A stretch of DNA of 64,000 nt from Nocardioides oleivorans (GTDB lineage: Bacteria; Actinomycetota; Actinomycetes; Propionibacteriales; Nocardioidaceae). Below the pieces are notes generated by a model, which did no database searches, was not told the origin of the DNA, and saw nothing but the letters and a program-made list of their open reading frames with translations. The translations under genes were made by a program, and so were the position numbers. Positions within the stretch are counted from its first letter, which is position 1. Every line of letters starts with the position of its first letter. Positions 9,873-18,446 of this stretch are shown here, piece by piece. Where the stretch lies: contig NZ_SDWT01000001.1 in the NCBI RefSeq assembly GCF_004137255.1, positions 2,790,001-2,854,000 of the forward strand. The letters are read 5' to 3'.

Positions 9873-11521
9873 GCGCACCGCTCTTCTCGATCGTCACCCC
9901 TGTCTACGAGCCGCCGCTGGAGGTCTTCCAGGAGACCTTCGCCTCGGTCCTCGCCCAGGACCTCGACGACTGGGAGTGGATCCTCGTCGACGACGCGTCG
10001 CCGTCGCCGCAGGTGCGCGAGTGGATCCGCGAGCAGGCGGCCACCGATCCACGCATCCGGCTCGTCGAGCGAGCCCACAACGGGCACATCGTCCAGGCCA
10101 CCAACGACGGCGTGGCGGCAGCGACCGGCGAGTTCCTGGCGTTCGTCGACCACGACGACCTGCTGACCCCCGACGCCCTCGAGGCGATGGCCCGCCACAT
10201 CGCCGAGCACGACGACGTCGACTACCTCTACTCCGACGAGGACAAGGCCGACGCCGACGGCACGCTCCACTCGCCGTTCCGCAAGCCGACGTGGTCGCCC
10301 GAGCGGTTGCGCGGCCAGATGTACACCTCGCACCTGTCGGTGATGCGCACCTCGCTCGTGCGGGAGGTCGGCGCCCTGCGCGAGGGCTACGACGGGTCCC
10401 AGGACCACGACCTCGCGCTCCGGGTGAGCGAGCGGGCCCGGCGCGTCGTGCACGTCGCGCAGGTGCTCTACCACTGGCGCGCCATCGCGGGCTCGGCAGC
10501 GGCCGACATCGACGCCAAGCCCTACGCCACCATCGCCGGGCAGCGTGCCGTCCAGGACCAGCTCGACCGGCTCGGGATCGCCGGACGGGTCGAGCAGGGC
10601 CGCGAGGCCGGCCGCTACGTCATCCAGCGCGACCTGGACCCGTCCGTGAAGGTCTCGGTCATCATCCCGACGCTCGGCAGCTCGGCCCTCGTCTTCGGCG
10701 AGCACCGCGTCCTGGTCGAGGAGACGGTGCGGTCCGCGCTGGCGAAGACCGACCACGACAACGTCGAGATCGTCGTCGTCCACGACACGCCCACCCCCGA
10801 GGCGGTGCTCGAGCGCCTGCGCGAGATCGCCGGCGACAAGCTCGTCCTGGAGGAGTTCACCCAGCCCTTCAACTTCTCCGCGAAGTGCAACGTCGGCGCG
10901 CTGGTCGCGACGGGGGAGCGCCTGGTCTTCCTCAACGACGACGTCGAGGTGATCAGCGAGCGCTGGCTGGAGAACCTGGTCGGCCCGCTCGACGAGCCCG
11001 ACGTCGGCCTGACAGGGGCCAAGCTCTACTTCAGCGACGGCTCCATCCAGCACGCCTGCCACGGCTACTGGGGCAAGCACTACCACCACCCCTTCCGATT
11101 CCGCACCCGCGAGGACCCCGGCCCCTTCGGCGAGCTGGCGGTCAACCGCGAGGTCACCGGCGTCACCGCCGCCTGCGCAGCGGTCCGGCGCGAGGTGTTC
11201 CTCGCCGTCGGCGGCTTCACCGAGGCGCTGCCGTCCAACTTCAACGACGTGGACTTCTGCTACAAGGTCGCCCACCACGGGTTCCGCACGGTCTGGGTCG
11301 CCAACTGCGAGATGTTCCACTTCGAGTCGCAGACGCGCGACGGCAGCGTGCAGCCGTGGGAGCGCCACTTCGTCGTACGCCGCTGGGGCGTCCCGGACGA
11401 GGACCTCTACACGCCCGCCTCGATCGCCGCGCCGATGATGGACCCGCACCGGCTGCTCGACATGCAGCTGGTCGAGACGCGCAAGCCGGTCGCCCGCAAG
11501 GGCGCCCGCGCGCGGAAGTAG
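9869..11521 (+). CDS. Two-domain family 2 glycosyltransferase
   Basis: 550 residues with two GT-A domains in tandem. Domain 1 (about 1-240) has SIVTPVYEPP, VDDASP, VDHDDLLTPDAL and YSDEDK. Domain 2 (about 255-500) has VSVIIPTLGS, FSAKCNVGA and LNDDVEV as the metal-binding DxD region. Such double GT2 proteins build O-antigen-like or cell-wall polysaccharide from nucleotide sugars on the inner membrane face; the sugar cannot be read from sequence. No membrane segments. Overlaps the coiled-coil gene by 4 bases. It opens the polysaccharide island. Confidence 0.9.
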   Translation: MSAPLFSIVTPVYEPPLEVFQETFASVLAQDLDDWEWILVDDASPSPQVREWIREQAATDPRIRLVERAHNGHIVQATNDGVAAATGEFLAFVDHDDLLTPDALEAMARHIAEHDDVDYLYSDEDKADADGTLHSPFRKPTWSPERLRGQMYTSHLSVMRTSLVREVGALREGYDGSQDHDLALRVSERARRVVHVAQVLYHWRAIAGSAAADIDAKPYATIAGQRAVQDQLDRLGIAGRVEQGREAGRYVIQRDLDPSVKVSVIIPTLGSSALVFGEHRVLVEETVRSALAKTDHDNVEIVVVHDTPTPEAVLERLREIAGDKLVLEEFTQPFNFSAKCNVGALVATGERLVFLNDDVEVISERWLENLVGPLDEPDVGLTGAKLYFSDGSIQHACHGYWGKHYHHPFRFRTREDPGPFGELAVNREVTGVTAACAAVRREVFLAVGGFTEALPSNFNDVDFCYKVAHHGFRTVWVANCEMFHFESQTRDGSVQPWERHFVVRRWGVPDEDLYTPASIAAPMMDPHRLLDMQLVETRKPVARKGARARK

Positions 11522-11563
11522 GTCCGGGGCGCGGGGCGGGTCAGCGCCGCGCGTGCCACGCAC

Positions 11564-11569
11564 TAGTCT
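11564..11569 (+). promoter_or_regulatory. Leaderless -10 element (methyltransferase)
   Basis: TAGTCT ends 7 bases before the ATG at 11577. This puts the expected transcription start on the start codon, and no Shine-Dalgarno sequence lies between. Confidence 0.6.
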
Positions 11570-11576
11570 TCGGGTC

Positions 11577-12269
11577 ATGTCGGATCGAACGGGTGGACCT
11601 GACCACGGCAAGGGCGTGAGCGAGGCCTTCGCCGGCACGGAGTCGCCGTACTGGTCGGAGACGAGGAGCCACGTCGCCGACCTGGTTCCCGACTCGGCGC
11701 AGCGCGTCCTCGACGTCGGCTGCAACGACGGGACGTTCGGTGCCGGGGTCCTGGCGCGCAAGCACGGCCGCGAGGTCTGGGGGGTCGAGCCGCACGACCT
11801 CGACGCGGAGGCGGCCGCCACGCGGCTGACGGGGGTCGCCACGGGCTTCTACCCCGAGGCGCTCGACCAGGTGCCCGGCACCTTCGACTGCATCAGCTTC
11901 AACCACGTCCTCGAGCACATGGCCGACCCCTGGGCCGCGCTCCGCGTCACGCGCGAGCGACTCACCCCCGGCGGCGTCGTGGTCGGCGAGCTGCCCAACA
12001 TCCGCCACCTGCCGTTCCTGTTCAACCTGGCCGCGCGCGGTCGCTTCGACTACGTCGACTCCGGTCTCCTCGACCGCACCCACCTGCGCTTCTTCACGCG
12101 GTCGAGCGCCCAGGACCTCTTCACGTCGACCGGGTTCGAGGTCGACACCTTCTTCCCCGTCGTCGCCATGGGCAACGCCCGGTTCCCGCGCACGTCGAAG
12201 GTGGTCGCGTCGGTGATCGGCGACCTGTCCTACATGGCGTTCGCCTTCCGGGCCCGCGCCGTCGAGTAG
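11577..12269 (+). CDS. Class I SAM-dependent methyltransferase
   Basis: 230 residues. Motif I VLDVGCNDGTFG (about residues 44-55) binds SAM; the acidic residue after strand 2 is in VWGVEPHD; then DCISFNHVLEHMADPW and a post-motif LTPGGVVVGELPN follow. This is the Methyltransf_11/23 type common in polysaccharide and lipid loci, where it methylates sugars or carriers. ATG at 11577 is preferred over an in-frame start 24 bases upstream because it sits 7 bases after a TAGTCT -10 element. It lies between a GT2 and an acyltransferase, so a glycan substrate is likely. Confidence 0.87.
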   Translation: MSDRTGGPDHGKGVSEAFAGTESPYWSETRSHVADLVPDSAQRVLDVGCNDGTFGAGVLARKHGREVWGVEPHDLDAEAAATRLTGVATGFYPEALDQVPGTFDCISFNHVLEHMADPWAALRVTRERLTPGGVVVGELPNIRHLPFLFNLAARGRFDYVDSGLLDRTHLRFFTRSSAQDLFTSTGFEVDTFFPVVAMGNARFPRTSKVVASVIGDLSYMAFAFRARAVE

Positions 12270-12289
12270 TCGCGGGACGCGGCGGTCGG

Positions 12290-13357
12290 TCAGGCCGCCA
12301 CGCGGGTGGGGCGCGGCTTCCTCGCCAGCGCCGGACGCTCCACCAGGCGCCACGACGCGATGGCGAGCACCCAGACGATCGGCGTCGCCACCGCGACGAG
12401 CAGCCACGGGTGGATGTCGTCGCCCAGGACCTGCACGATCGTCTGCTGCACCGGGAACGCCCAGATGTAGAGCCCGTAGGACGCGTCGCCGAAGCGGGTG
12501 AGCACCCGGCCCACCGGGGGAAGGGCGTAGGCGAACCAGAACGACAGGTAGACCGCGCCCACGGTCCAGACGACGACCGACAGCGACTCCGGTCCGAGGC
12601 CGGCCAGCGCGCACACGACGAGGGCTGCGACCGCGACCGGGTGCGACAGCACGACCCGGTCGCGCCAGCCGTAGGTCGCGGCAGCGAGGGCGAAGGCGGC
12701 CAGCACGGACACCGCCCCCAGGCTGGGCGAGGTGACCGTGACCCACCAGGCGGCCCAGGCGAGGCCGGCGACGGCGAGCGCGGTGACCGCCGCACGGCTC
12801 CGCAGCACGCCGGTCACGCCCATCAGGAACAGCAGCAGGTAGGCGAACACCTCGACCGGCAGGCTCCACAGCGGGCCGTTGACCGAGGCGCCGTAGATGG
12901 AGTCGCTGAACACACCCGGGAGGTCGGCGCCGAAGGGGACCAGGAGGACCAGGCGGAAGGGGTAGATCCAGGTCTCGGGCGAGGTGAAGTAGGTGCCCAG
13001 TGACACGCGGGTCACGAGGGGGCCGAGCACGAAGGCCGTCGCGAGGGCCACCACCGCCAGGCCGGGGAGCAGGCGCAGCGCGCGCTTGATCCAGAAGTCC
13101 CGGGGGGAGGGGTCGAGCTCCCAGCTGCGCCGGATCAGGAGCCCGCTCACCGCGAAGAAGATCAGGACGCCGACGTGGCCCAGGCTCGTGTCGAGCTGGT
13201 GGAGCGGCTCGCGCAGGCCGACCAGGGCGTAGGAGTGCGAGACCAGCACCGCCCATGCCGCGAGGAGCCGGAGCACGTCGAAGTTGTTGTCCCGGTCCCC
13301 GAGCCGGTCGCCGAGGATCACCCCCGACGAGCGGAACCTGTCGGAGACCCCTGGCAT
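12290..13357 (-). CDS. Acyltransferase-3 family membrane protein (OafA/YrhL type)
   Basis: 355 residues with about ten membrane segments. The N-terminal signature FDVLRLLAAWAVLVSHSYAL contains the family's essential His, and FFAVSGLLIRRSW matches the conserved F(F)xxSGFL motif. These proteins move acetyl or other acyl groups across the membrane onto sugars of surface polysaccharides. It follows the minus-strand GT2 by 28 bases. A TAGCCT element (+ strand 13365-13370) 7 bases from its ATG could also give it its own leaderless transcript. Confidence 0.9.
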   Translation of the reverse strand: MPGVSDRFRSSGVILGDRLGDRDNNFDVLRLLAAWAVLVSHSYALVGLREPLHQLDTSLGHVGVLIFFAVSGLLIRRSWELDPSPRDFWIKRALRLLPGLAVVALATAFVLGPLVTRVSLGTYFTSPETWIYPFRLVLLVPFGADLPGVFSDSIYGASVNGPLWSLPVEVFAYLLLFLMGVTGVLRSRAAVTALAVAGLAWAAWWVTVTSPSLGAVSVLAAFALAAATYGWRDRVVLSHPVAVAALVVCALAGLGPESLSVVVWTVGAVYLSFWFAYALPPVGRVLTRFGDASYGLYIWAFPVQQTIVQVLGDDIHPWLLVAVATPIVWVLAIASWRLVERPALARKPRPTRVAA

Positions 13358-13364
13358 GCGCAGG

Positions 13365-13370
13365 AGGCTA
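13365..13370 (-). promoter_or_regulatory. Leaderless -10 element (acyltransferase)
   Basis: On the minus strand TAGCCT ends 7 bases before the acyltransferase ATG (13357). It lies in the 28-base gap after the upstream GT2, so it would be an internal operon promoter. Confidence 0.45.
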
Positions 13371-13385
13371 TCAACCGTGCCCGGC

Positions 13386-14273
13386 TCAGCCGCGTCGGCT
13401 ACCGGTCTCGCCGCGCAGGCCCGCCCGCACCCCGCTCGCCGCCTCGCGGAGGCGCCCGCGGCGGCCCGGGGCCAGGACCGTCACGATCGCGAGGTGGCGC
13501 GTCGCACGCACGACGGCCCCGGCTGCCCAGCCGGGGTGACGCCGGCCGTGCCGCCGGACGAGCCGGAGCAGGTTGCGCCACTGGTAGTGGTAGCGGAACT
13601 CGCTGGCCACGACGAAGGGAAGCTGCCGTCCGCCGGGCAGGACGACCGGGTTGCCGAGGCGGTGTGAGAGCGAGACGCCCGGAGCCACGACCGCGGCGAG
13701 CCCGAGGTCGAGGGCGCGCAGCCAGTAGTCGGTGTCGACGCCGTCGATGACGAGGGACTCGTCGAACTCGCCGACCGCCTCCAGGGTCGCCACGGGCAGC
13801 AGCAGGCCGGACTGGATCGGCTCCCCGCCCGGCTCGAAGGCACGGCCACGGTCCGTGCCCTGGCGCCGGACGGTGTCGACGGCGCCCGGCGAGGTCATGC
13901 CGACCATCACTCCCGACGCCATCGCGTCCCGCTCGGCCGCGAGCAGGCCCGTCACGAAGTCCGGGGGCAGCTCGGAGTCCTGGTCCATCGTGAGCACGTG
14001 GGTCAGGTCGACGTCGGCGCCACGCACCTCGCGGATCCCGGTGTTGAGGGCGGCCCCGATCCCCCTGTTGGTGCCGTGGTGGACCACTGTGGCGCCGAGG
14101 GAGGAGCACTCGAGCAGGAGGTCGTCGTGGGCGGCCGTCCCGGCGTCGGGGGATCCGTCGTCGACCACCACCACCCGGTCGAGCTGGCCGAGGACGGAGC
14201 GTACGGCGGCGACCAACGAGGGTCCGGGGCGGAAGGCCGTGATCACCGCGGCCGGACGAGGAGTCGTGGTCAT
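13386..14273 (-). CDS. Family 2 glycosyltransferase, rhamnosyltransferase-like
   Basis: 295 residues. One GT-A domain with AVITAFRPG, VVVVDDGSPD, NRGIGAALNTGI, the DxD motif in MDQDSELP, and a FDESLVIDGVDTDYWLR acceptor region. NRGIGAALNTGI and DQDS are typical of dTDP-rhamnosyltransferases of the WbbL/RfbF kind, although sugar specificity is inference. ATG at 14273 is used because MTTTPRPAAVITAF is the natural start and a TACTCT -10 element ends 9 bases before it; longer in-frame starts would cross the divergent promoter. First gene of a two-gene unit with the acyltransferase. Confidence 0.87.
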   Translation of the reverse strand: MTTTPRPAAVITAFRPGPSLVAAVRSVLGQLDRVVVVDDGSPDAGTAAHDDLLLECSSLGATVVHHGTNRGIGAALNTGIREVRGADVDLTHVLTMDQDSELPPDFVTGLLAAERDAMASGVMVGMTSPGAVDTVRRQGTDRGRAFEPGGEPIQSGLLLPVATLEAVGEFDESLVIDGVDTDYWLRALDLGLAAVVAPGVSLSHRLGNPVVLPGGRQLPFVVASEFRYHYQWRNLLRLVRRHGRRHPGWAAGAVVRATRHLAIVTVLAPGRRGRLREAASGVRAGLRGETGSRRG

Positions 14274-14281
14274 GTCCTGAC

Positions 14282-14288
14282 TAGAGTA
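14282..14288. promoter_or_regulatory. Overlapping divergent leaderless promoters
   Basis: The same bases read TAGAGT on the plus strand (14282-14287, 8 bases before the flippase ATG at 14296) and TACTCT on the minus strand (14283-14288, 9 bases before the GT2 ATG at 14273). The two start codons are only 22 bases apart, so the polymerase footprints must compete. Confidence 0.6.
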
Positions 14289-14295
14289 GGCGCCG

Positions 14296-15597
14296 ATGGA
14301 ACGAGAGGACGTGGTGACCGCTGCTCCTCGCGAGCGAGGACGGGCCGCACTGCTGGTGGCCGCCGCTGCGGGTGCCTCGGCCGGCACCAGCTACGTCGTC
14401 ATGTGGCTGGCCACCCACACCCTCACGAAGGCCGACGCGACCGTCTTCCTGACGGTCCTCTCCGTGCTCTTCTTCGCCTACGGGCTGCTCTCCGGCCTGG
14501 CCACCGAGGTCACTCGCTCCGCGGCTGCCGCCCAGCGCGACGCCAGTGCCGTCGGACCCAGCCTGTGGCGGGTCGGGGCCGTCAGCGCGGTCGCCTGCTC
14601 GGCGGCGCTGGTGCTCTTCGTGCTCGTCTGGCACGGGCGCCTCCTCGGCCCCGACGCCACCGTGGCCGACGCCTGGCCGGTGGCGCTGCTGCTGGGCCTC
14701 GGCGTGCTCGGCTACACCTTCCACTCCACCGCCGTCGGCGCCCTCACCGGTCGACGCCAGTGGTCGGGCACCGCCACCGTGATCGGGGCTGAGGCGTCCC
14801 TGCGCCTCGGGCTGACCGCGATCGCCGCACTCGTCGGCGCCGGGATGCTCGGCATGGTCGCCGGCTCGACGGCATCGGCCCTCGCGGTGGTCCTCGTGCT
14901 CACCCTCGCGCCGTCGGTGCGACGCGCCATGGGCACGGCCACCGACTGCCCGGGCCGCGTGCTCGCCTGGCGCATCTCGCAGTCCATGCTCGCCCAGGCC
15001 TCGGCGGCAGCGGTGGTGGTGGGCTTCCCCGTGATGCTGGCCTCGACGACCTCGCCCGCGGGCTACCGCGACGCGGCGCCGTTGATCCTGGCGATCTCCC
15101 TGACCCGCGCGCCCCTGCTGATCCCCCTCAACGCCGTGCAGGGCATCACGGTGTCCTACCTCGTCCACGCGGGCCGCCGCTTCGGCCGGGCGCTCGTCCT
15201 GGTGCTCGGCCTGATCACCGCCGTGGGGACCGTCGGAAGTCTCCTCGCCTGGGCGATCGGGCCGTGGCTGATGTCGACGATCTTCGGCGCCGACTACCGC
15301 GTCGACGGCTGGGTCCTCGGCCTGCTGACCTTCTCCGCGACACTGCTGGCCGTGCTCACGGTCACCGGCGCCACGTGCCAGGCCACCAACCGGCACGCGG
15401 TCTTCCTCGGCGGCTGGCTGGTCGCCACCGCCTCCACGCTCGTGCTGCTCCTGCTGCCCGGCACGCTCGAGCAGCGCAGCGTCACCGCCCTGCTGGGCGG
15501 CCCCGCCGTGGGCCTGCTGCTGCACGTCGCCTCACTGGTGCGCGACCGCGCGGACACCCGCGAGCGCCAGGACGGAGACGCCCATGTCCCCGCGTGA
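14296..15597 (+). CDS. Polysaccharide flippase-like membrane protein (MOP superfamily)
   Basis: 433 residues with about 12 to 14 membrane segments and no other domain. The layout (SYVVMWLATHTLTKADATVFLTVLSVLFF at the start, repeated six-helix halves) matches oligosaccharide flippases of the Wzx/MurJ superfamily. These move undecaprenyl-linked oligosaccharide across the membrane. ATG at 14296 fits a leaderless mRNA. It overlaps the next GT2 gene by 14 bases. Sequence conservation in the family is low, so the exact subtype is open. Confidence 0.8.
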   Translation: MEREDVVTAAPRERGRAALLVAAAAGASAGTSYVVMWLATHTLTKADATVFLTVLSVLFFAYGLLSGLATEVTRSAAAAQRDASAVGPSLWRVGAVSAVACSAALVLFVLVWHGRLLGPDATVADAWPVALLLGLGVLGYTFHSTAVGALTGRRQWSGTATVIGAEASLRLGLTAIAALVGAGMLGMVAGSTASALAVVLVLTLAPSVRRAMGTATDCPGRVLAWRISQSMLAQASAAAVVVGFPVMLASTTSPAGYRDAAPLILAISLTRAPLLIPLNAVQGITVSYLVHAGRRFGRALVLVLGLITAVGTVGSLLAWAIGPWLMSTIFGADYRVDGWVLGLLTFSATLLAVLTVTGATCQATNRHAVFLGGWLVATASTLVLLLLPGTLEQRSVTALLGGPAVGLLLHVASLVRDRADTRERQDGDAHVPA

Positions 15598-16363
15598 GCG
15601 CGACACCCCGGCGCGTCCGCCCGTCTCGGTCGCGATGGCCACCTACAACGGATCCGCCTACGTCGCCGAGCAGGTGGGCAGCGTCCTCGCCCAGCTCGAC
15701 GTCGACGACGAGCTCGTCGTGGTCGACGACGCGTCGCGCGACGACACCGTGTCCGTGCTCCGGTCCATCGCCGACGACCGCCTCCGGCTCGTCGAGTCGC
15801 CCGTCAACCGTGGCTACGTCGCCACGTTCGAGGCCGCGCTGCGCGCCTGCCGCCACGACCTGCTGCTGCTGGCCGACCAGGACGACGTGTGGCCCGAGGG
15901 TCGGGTGGACGCCATGACCGCGGCCCTGGCGCGGACCGAGGTGGTGGCGGGCAACCTGCTGCTGCTCGACTCGGGGCGACCGCTCAGCTCGCCCTTCGGC
16001 GCCGAGGGCTGGGCGCTGCGGGCCGAGGACTCCACCCACCACGCGCGCAACGTCGGGGGAGTGCTGGCCGGGATGCGTCCCTACTACGGCTGTGCCATGG
16101 GCCTGCGTCGCAGCAGCCTGGACACCGCCCTGCCCTTCCCGCCGTTCCTGGTCGAGTCCCACGACCTGTGGCTGGCGCTCGTGGGCAACCTGCGCGGCAG
16201 CATGACGCACCTCGAGGACGTCGTCGTCCTCCGCCGCGAGCACGACTCCAACGAGACCCCCAACCGTCCGCGCGGCGTCGTACCCGCGCTGCGCTCGAGG
16301 CTGATGCTGGTGCGCAGCATCCTGGTGATCGTCGCCCGGCGGGGTCGTCAGCGCGTGAGGTGA
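15584..16363 (+). CDS. Family 2 glycosyltransferase
   Basis: 259 residues. One GT-A domain with VSVAMATYNGSAYVAEQ, LVVVDDASRDDT, SPVNRGYVATFEAAL and the DxD motif in LADQDDVW, followed by an acceptor-side segment and a hydrophobic, basic C-terminus (LRSRLMLVRSILVIVARRGR) that may sit on the membrane. Overlaps the flippase gene by 14 bases, so it probably builds the glycan that the flippase exports. Its 3' end overlaps the convergent GT2 by 16 bases. Confidence 0.88.
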   Translation: MSPRERDTPARPPVSVAMATYNGSAYVAEQVGSVLAQLDVDDELVVVDDASRDDTVSVLRSIADDRLRLVESPVNRGYVATFEAALRACRHDLLLLADQDDVWPEGRVDAMTAALARTEVVAGNLLLLDSGRPLSSPFGAEGWALRAEDSTHHARNVGGVLAGMRPYYGCAMGLRRSSLDTALPFPPFLVESHDLWLALVGNLRGSMTHLEDVVVLRREHDSNETPNRPRGVVPALRSRLMLVRSILVIVARRGRQRVR

Positions 16364-17238
16364 GTCCAGATGTGCCGCATCGCCGTCGACCGGTCCGGGC
16401 TGCGCATCGCGTCGGGCACCAGGGTGAGCCCGTGGAGCCGCGAGATCCAGCGGTGACGGGCCGCGCGCGCCGCGCGGGGCCAGCCGTCCGCCGTGAGCTC
16501 CTGCCCGATCTCGCGGAAGTAGCGGCGGTCGTCGGCGAAGCGCGTGCCGTCGAGGGCGGCCGCCGAGGAGAGGCTCTCGGAGTGCCGCCGGTAGGAGAAG
16601 GCCACGTGCGAGTCGAGCACCAGCGCTCCGCCCGCGCGTACGACGTCCATGATGAACGCCAGGTCGAGGATGATCGGCAGGTCCTCGCGGAAGGGTCGCT
16701 GCGGCAACCAGGTGCGACGGAAGACGAGTGAGGGCCAGTAGAGCCAGTTGCCGCGCAGCAGGCTCACGGCAAGGTCCTCGCCCGAGATCTCGACCGTCGA
16801 GCCGGAGCGCGGTCGCAGGAGGGCCTTGATCCGGTCGCCCACCGGCATCGACTCCGCACCGGACTCGTCGATGACCCGGACCCCCATCTGGAGGAAGGCG
16901 GCGTCCGGGTGCGCCGCCATCACGGTGCGCGCACGCTCCACGAACGACGGATGCAGGAGGTCGTCGCACCCGAGGAACATCACCAGGTCCTCCGAGGCCA
17001 GGCGCCGGCAGCGCTCGAAGTTGCCGGTGATCCCGAGGTTGGTCTCGTTGCGGACGTAGGTGATGCGCTCGTCGGCCTCCTCGGCGAAGTGGAGCGCGAC
17101 CGACGGGTCGGGGTAGCAGTCGTCGACGACCGTCAACGTCCACGCGCCGTCGGTCTGGGCCCGCACGCTGTCGACGGTGGCGTAGAGGAGCCCGGGGTCG
17201 CCCCAGAACGGGACGAACACCTGGAGGGTTCCGCTCAC
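16348..17238 (-). CDS. Family 2 glycosyltransferase
   Basis: 296 residues from the GTG at 17238, which overlaps the upstream stop as GTGA. GT-A fold motifs are LQVFVPFWGDP, LTVVDDCYPDP, NETNLGITGNFERC and the metal-binding GCDDLLHPS. The middle holds a signature of GT2 proteins in exopolysaccharide clusters (NWLYWPSLVFRRTWL). Last gene of a four-gene minus-strand unit running from 20420. Longer in-frame starts would run through the DUF2304 gene and are rejected. Confidence 0.85.
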   Translation of the reverse strand: MSGTLQVFVPFWGDPGLLYATVDSVRAQTDGAWTLTVVDDCYPDPSVALHFAEEADERITYVRNETNLGITGNFERCRRLASEDLVMFLGCDDLLHPSFVERARTVMAAHPDAAFLQMGVRVIDESGAESMPVGDRIKALLRPRSGSTVEISGEDLAVSLLRGNWLYWPSLVFRRTWLPQRPFREDLPIILDLAFIMDVVRAGGALVLDSHVAFSYRRHSESLSSAAALDGTRFADDRRYFREIGQELTADGWPRAARAARHRWISRLHGLTLVPDAMRSPDRSTAMRHIWTHLTR

Positions 17239-17609
17239 GCGTCGTCCCGGCCCGACTCGGCGTCGAGGGCGCTCAGCCGCTCGAGCTCCACCTGGAGCAG
17301 GGCGACGTCCTCGGCCAGGGTGCGGGTGCGCTCCTCGAGGCGGCCCAGCTCGGAGCTGTGCTGGAGCGTCAGGACCATGATCACGAGCGATGCCACGAAG
17401 AACAGCAGGTTGGCCGGCACCTGGAGCCCGATCGCCGTGGTGGCCCAGGCGAGCAGCCCGGGGAAGGCCGCGACGGTGAGCGCGCCGAGGGCGACGAGCC
17501 CCCAGATCAGGGCGTACTTCTCCCGGAGCCGGTGGCGCCGCAGCATCTCGAAGAGGGAGAGCAGGATGACCAGCGACCCGACGACACCGAGGATGCTCAC
17601 GCCGCTCAT
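17235..17609 (-). CDS. DUF2304 small membrane protein
   Basis: 124 residues. Three membrane helices (about 4-20, 33-52, 62-80) are followed by a C-terminal coiled coil (ELGRLEERTRTLAEDVALLQVELERL). This matches the DUF2304 family, small proteins encoded beside polyprenyl-phosphate glycosyltransferases. In mycobacteria the polyprenyl-phosphate sugar synthase PpgS needs a small membrane partner, so a similar helper role here is reasonable inference. Start and stop both overlap the neighbouring GT2 genes by 4 bases. Confidence 0.85.
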   Translation of the reverse strand: MSGVSILGVVGSLVILLSLFEMLRRHRLREKYALIWGLVALGALTVAAFPGLLAWATTAIGLQVPANLLFFVASLVIMVLTLQHSSELGRLEERTRTLAEDVALLQVELERLSALDAESGRDDA

Positions 17610-18445
17610 CGCTCCACCTCCTTGGTGTGGGACTCCGGGGCGGGACTGGGGGTGGGGCTGGGGTGGGGGTCGGGGAACGCCGGCGAGGGTGCGGCACCCG
17701 CCTCGTCGAGCTGCGCGGGCCAGTCGCGGACGAGTGCGAGGCCCAGGGCGAAGACGGCACGCAGGAGGTAGATGGCGGCCTTGACGGGGGAGTGCGAGGC
17801 CCGACCGGCCATGCGCGGACGCATCACCACGGCCTCCTGGGTGATCACGCAACCCGCCCGCGCGCCGATGACCAGCGACTCGACGGTGTCGCCGAGGTAC
17901 TCGGCCGGGTAGTGCCGGGCGAAGAGGGAGATCGCGCGGCGGTTGCTGACCCGGAACCCGGAGGTCACGTCGGTGAGCCGGGTGTGGGCGAGGCGGGACA
18001 GCACCCGGGCGAGCAGGACCATCGCCCAGCGTCGCGGCCCGCGCACCTTGTAGGGGTCGTCCTCGGTGGCGAACCGGGCGCCGATGACGACGTCGGCGTC
18101 GTCGAGCCGCTCGATGAGGCGACCCAGGTAGCGGGGGTCGTGCTGGCCGTCGGCATCGATCTGCACCGCCACGTCGTAGCCGCGCCGGAGCGCGAACCGG
18201 TAGCCCGCGCGCATCGCACCGCCGACGCCCAGGTTGAAGGGGAGCCGGGCGACGAGCGCTCCGGCCTCCTCGGCGACTGCTGCGGTCCGGTCGCCGGAGC
18301 CGTCGTCGATCACGAGGATGTCGGCGTCGGGGTTCGTCTCCGCGATCTCGCGGACCGTGGCCCCCACCGATGCCTCCTCGTTCCACGCGGGAACGATGAC
18401 CAGGACCCGGAGTCCTGAGCGCGGGGCTGCGGGCATGGCAGGCAT
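17606..18445 (-). CDS. Polyprenyl-phosphate sugar synthase-like GT2 (DPM1 type)
   Basis: 279 residues. The GT-A domain has VIVPAWNEEASV, ILVIDDGSGDRT, NLGVGGAMRAGY, the metal motif DADGQHDP and TSGFRVSNRRAI, the pattern of dolichyl- or undecaprenyl-phosphate mannose/GlcNAc synthases. The product would be a lipid-linked monosaccharide used by GT-C enzymes outside the cell. The C-terminus is an unusual Pro/Ser-rich tail (about 250-275). It couples to the DUF2304 gene (ATGA overlap) and follows the large membrane protein with a 1-base gap. ATG codons at residues 1 and 4 are both possible starts. Confidence 0.88.
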   Translation of the reverse strand: MPAMPAAPRSGLRVLVIVPAWNEEASVGATVREIAETNPDADILVIDDGSGDRTAAVAEEAGALVARLPFNLGVGGAMRAGYRFALRRGYDVAVQIDADGQHDPRYLGRLIERLDDADVVIGARFATEDDPYKVRGPRRWAMVLLARVLSRLAHTRLTDVTSGFRVSNRRAISLFARHYPAEYLGDTVESLVIGARAGCVITQEAVVMRPRMAGRASHSPVKAAIYLLRAVFALGLALVRDWPAQLDEAGAAPSPAFPDPHPSPTPSPAPESHTKEVER

Positions 18446-18446
18446 G

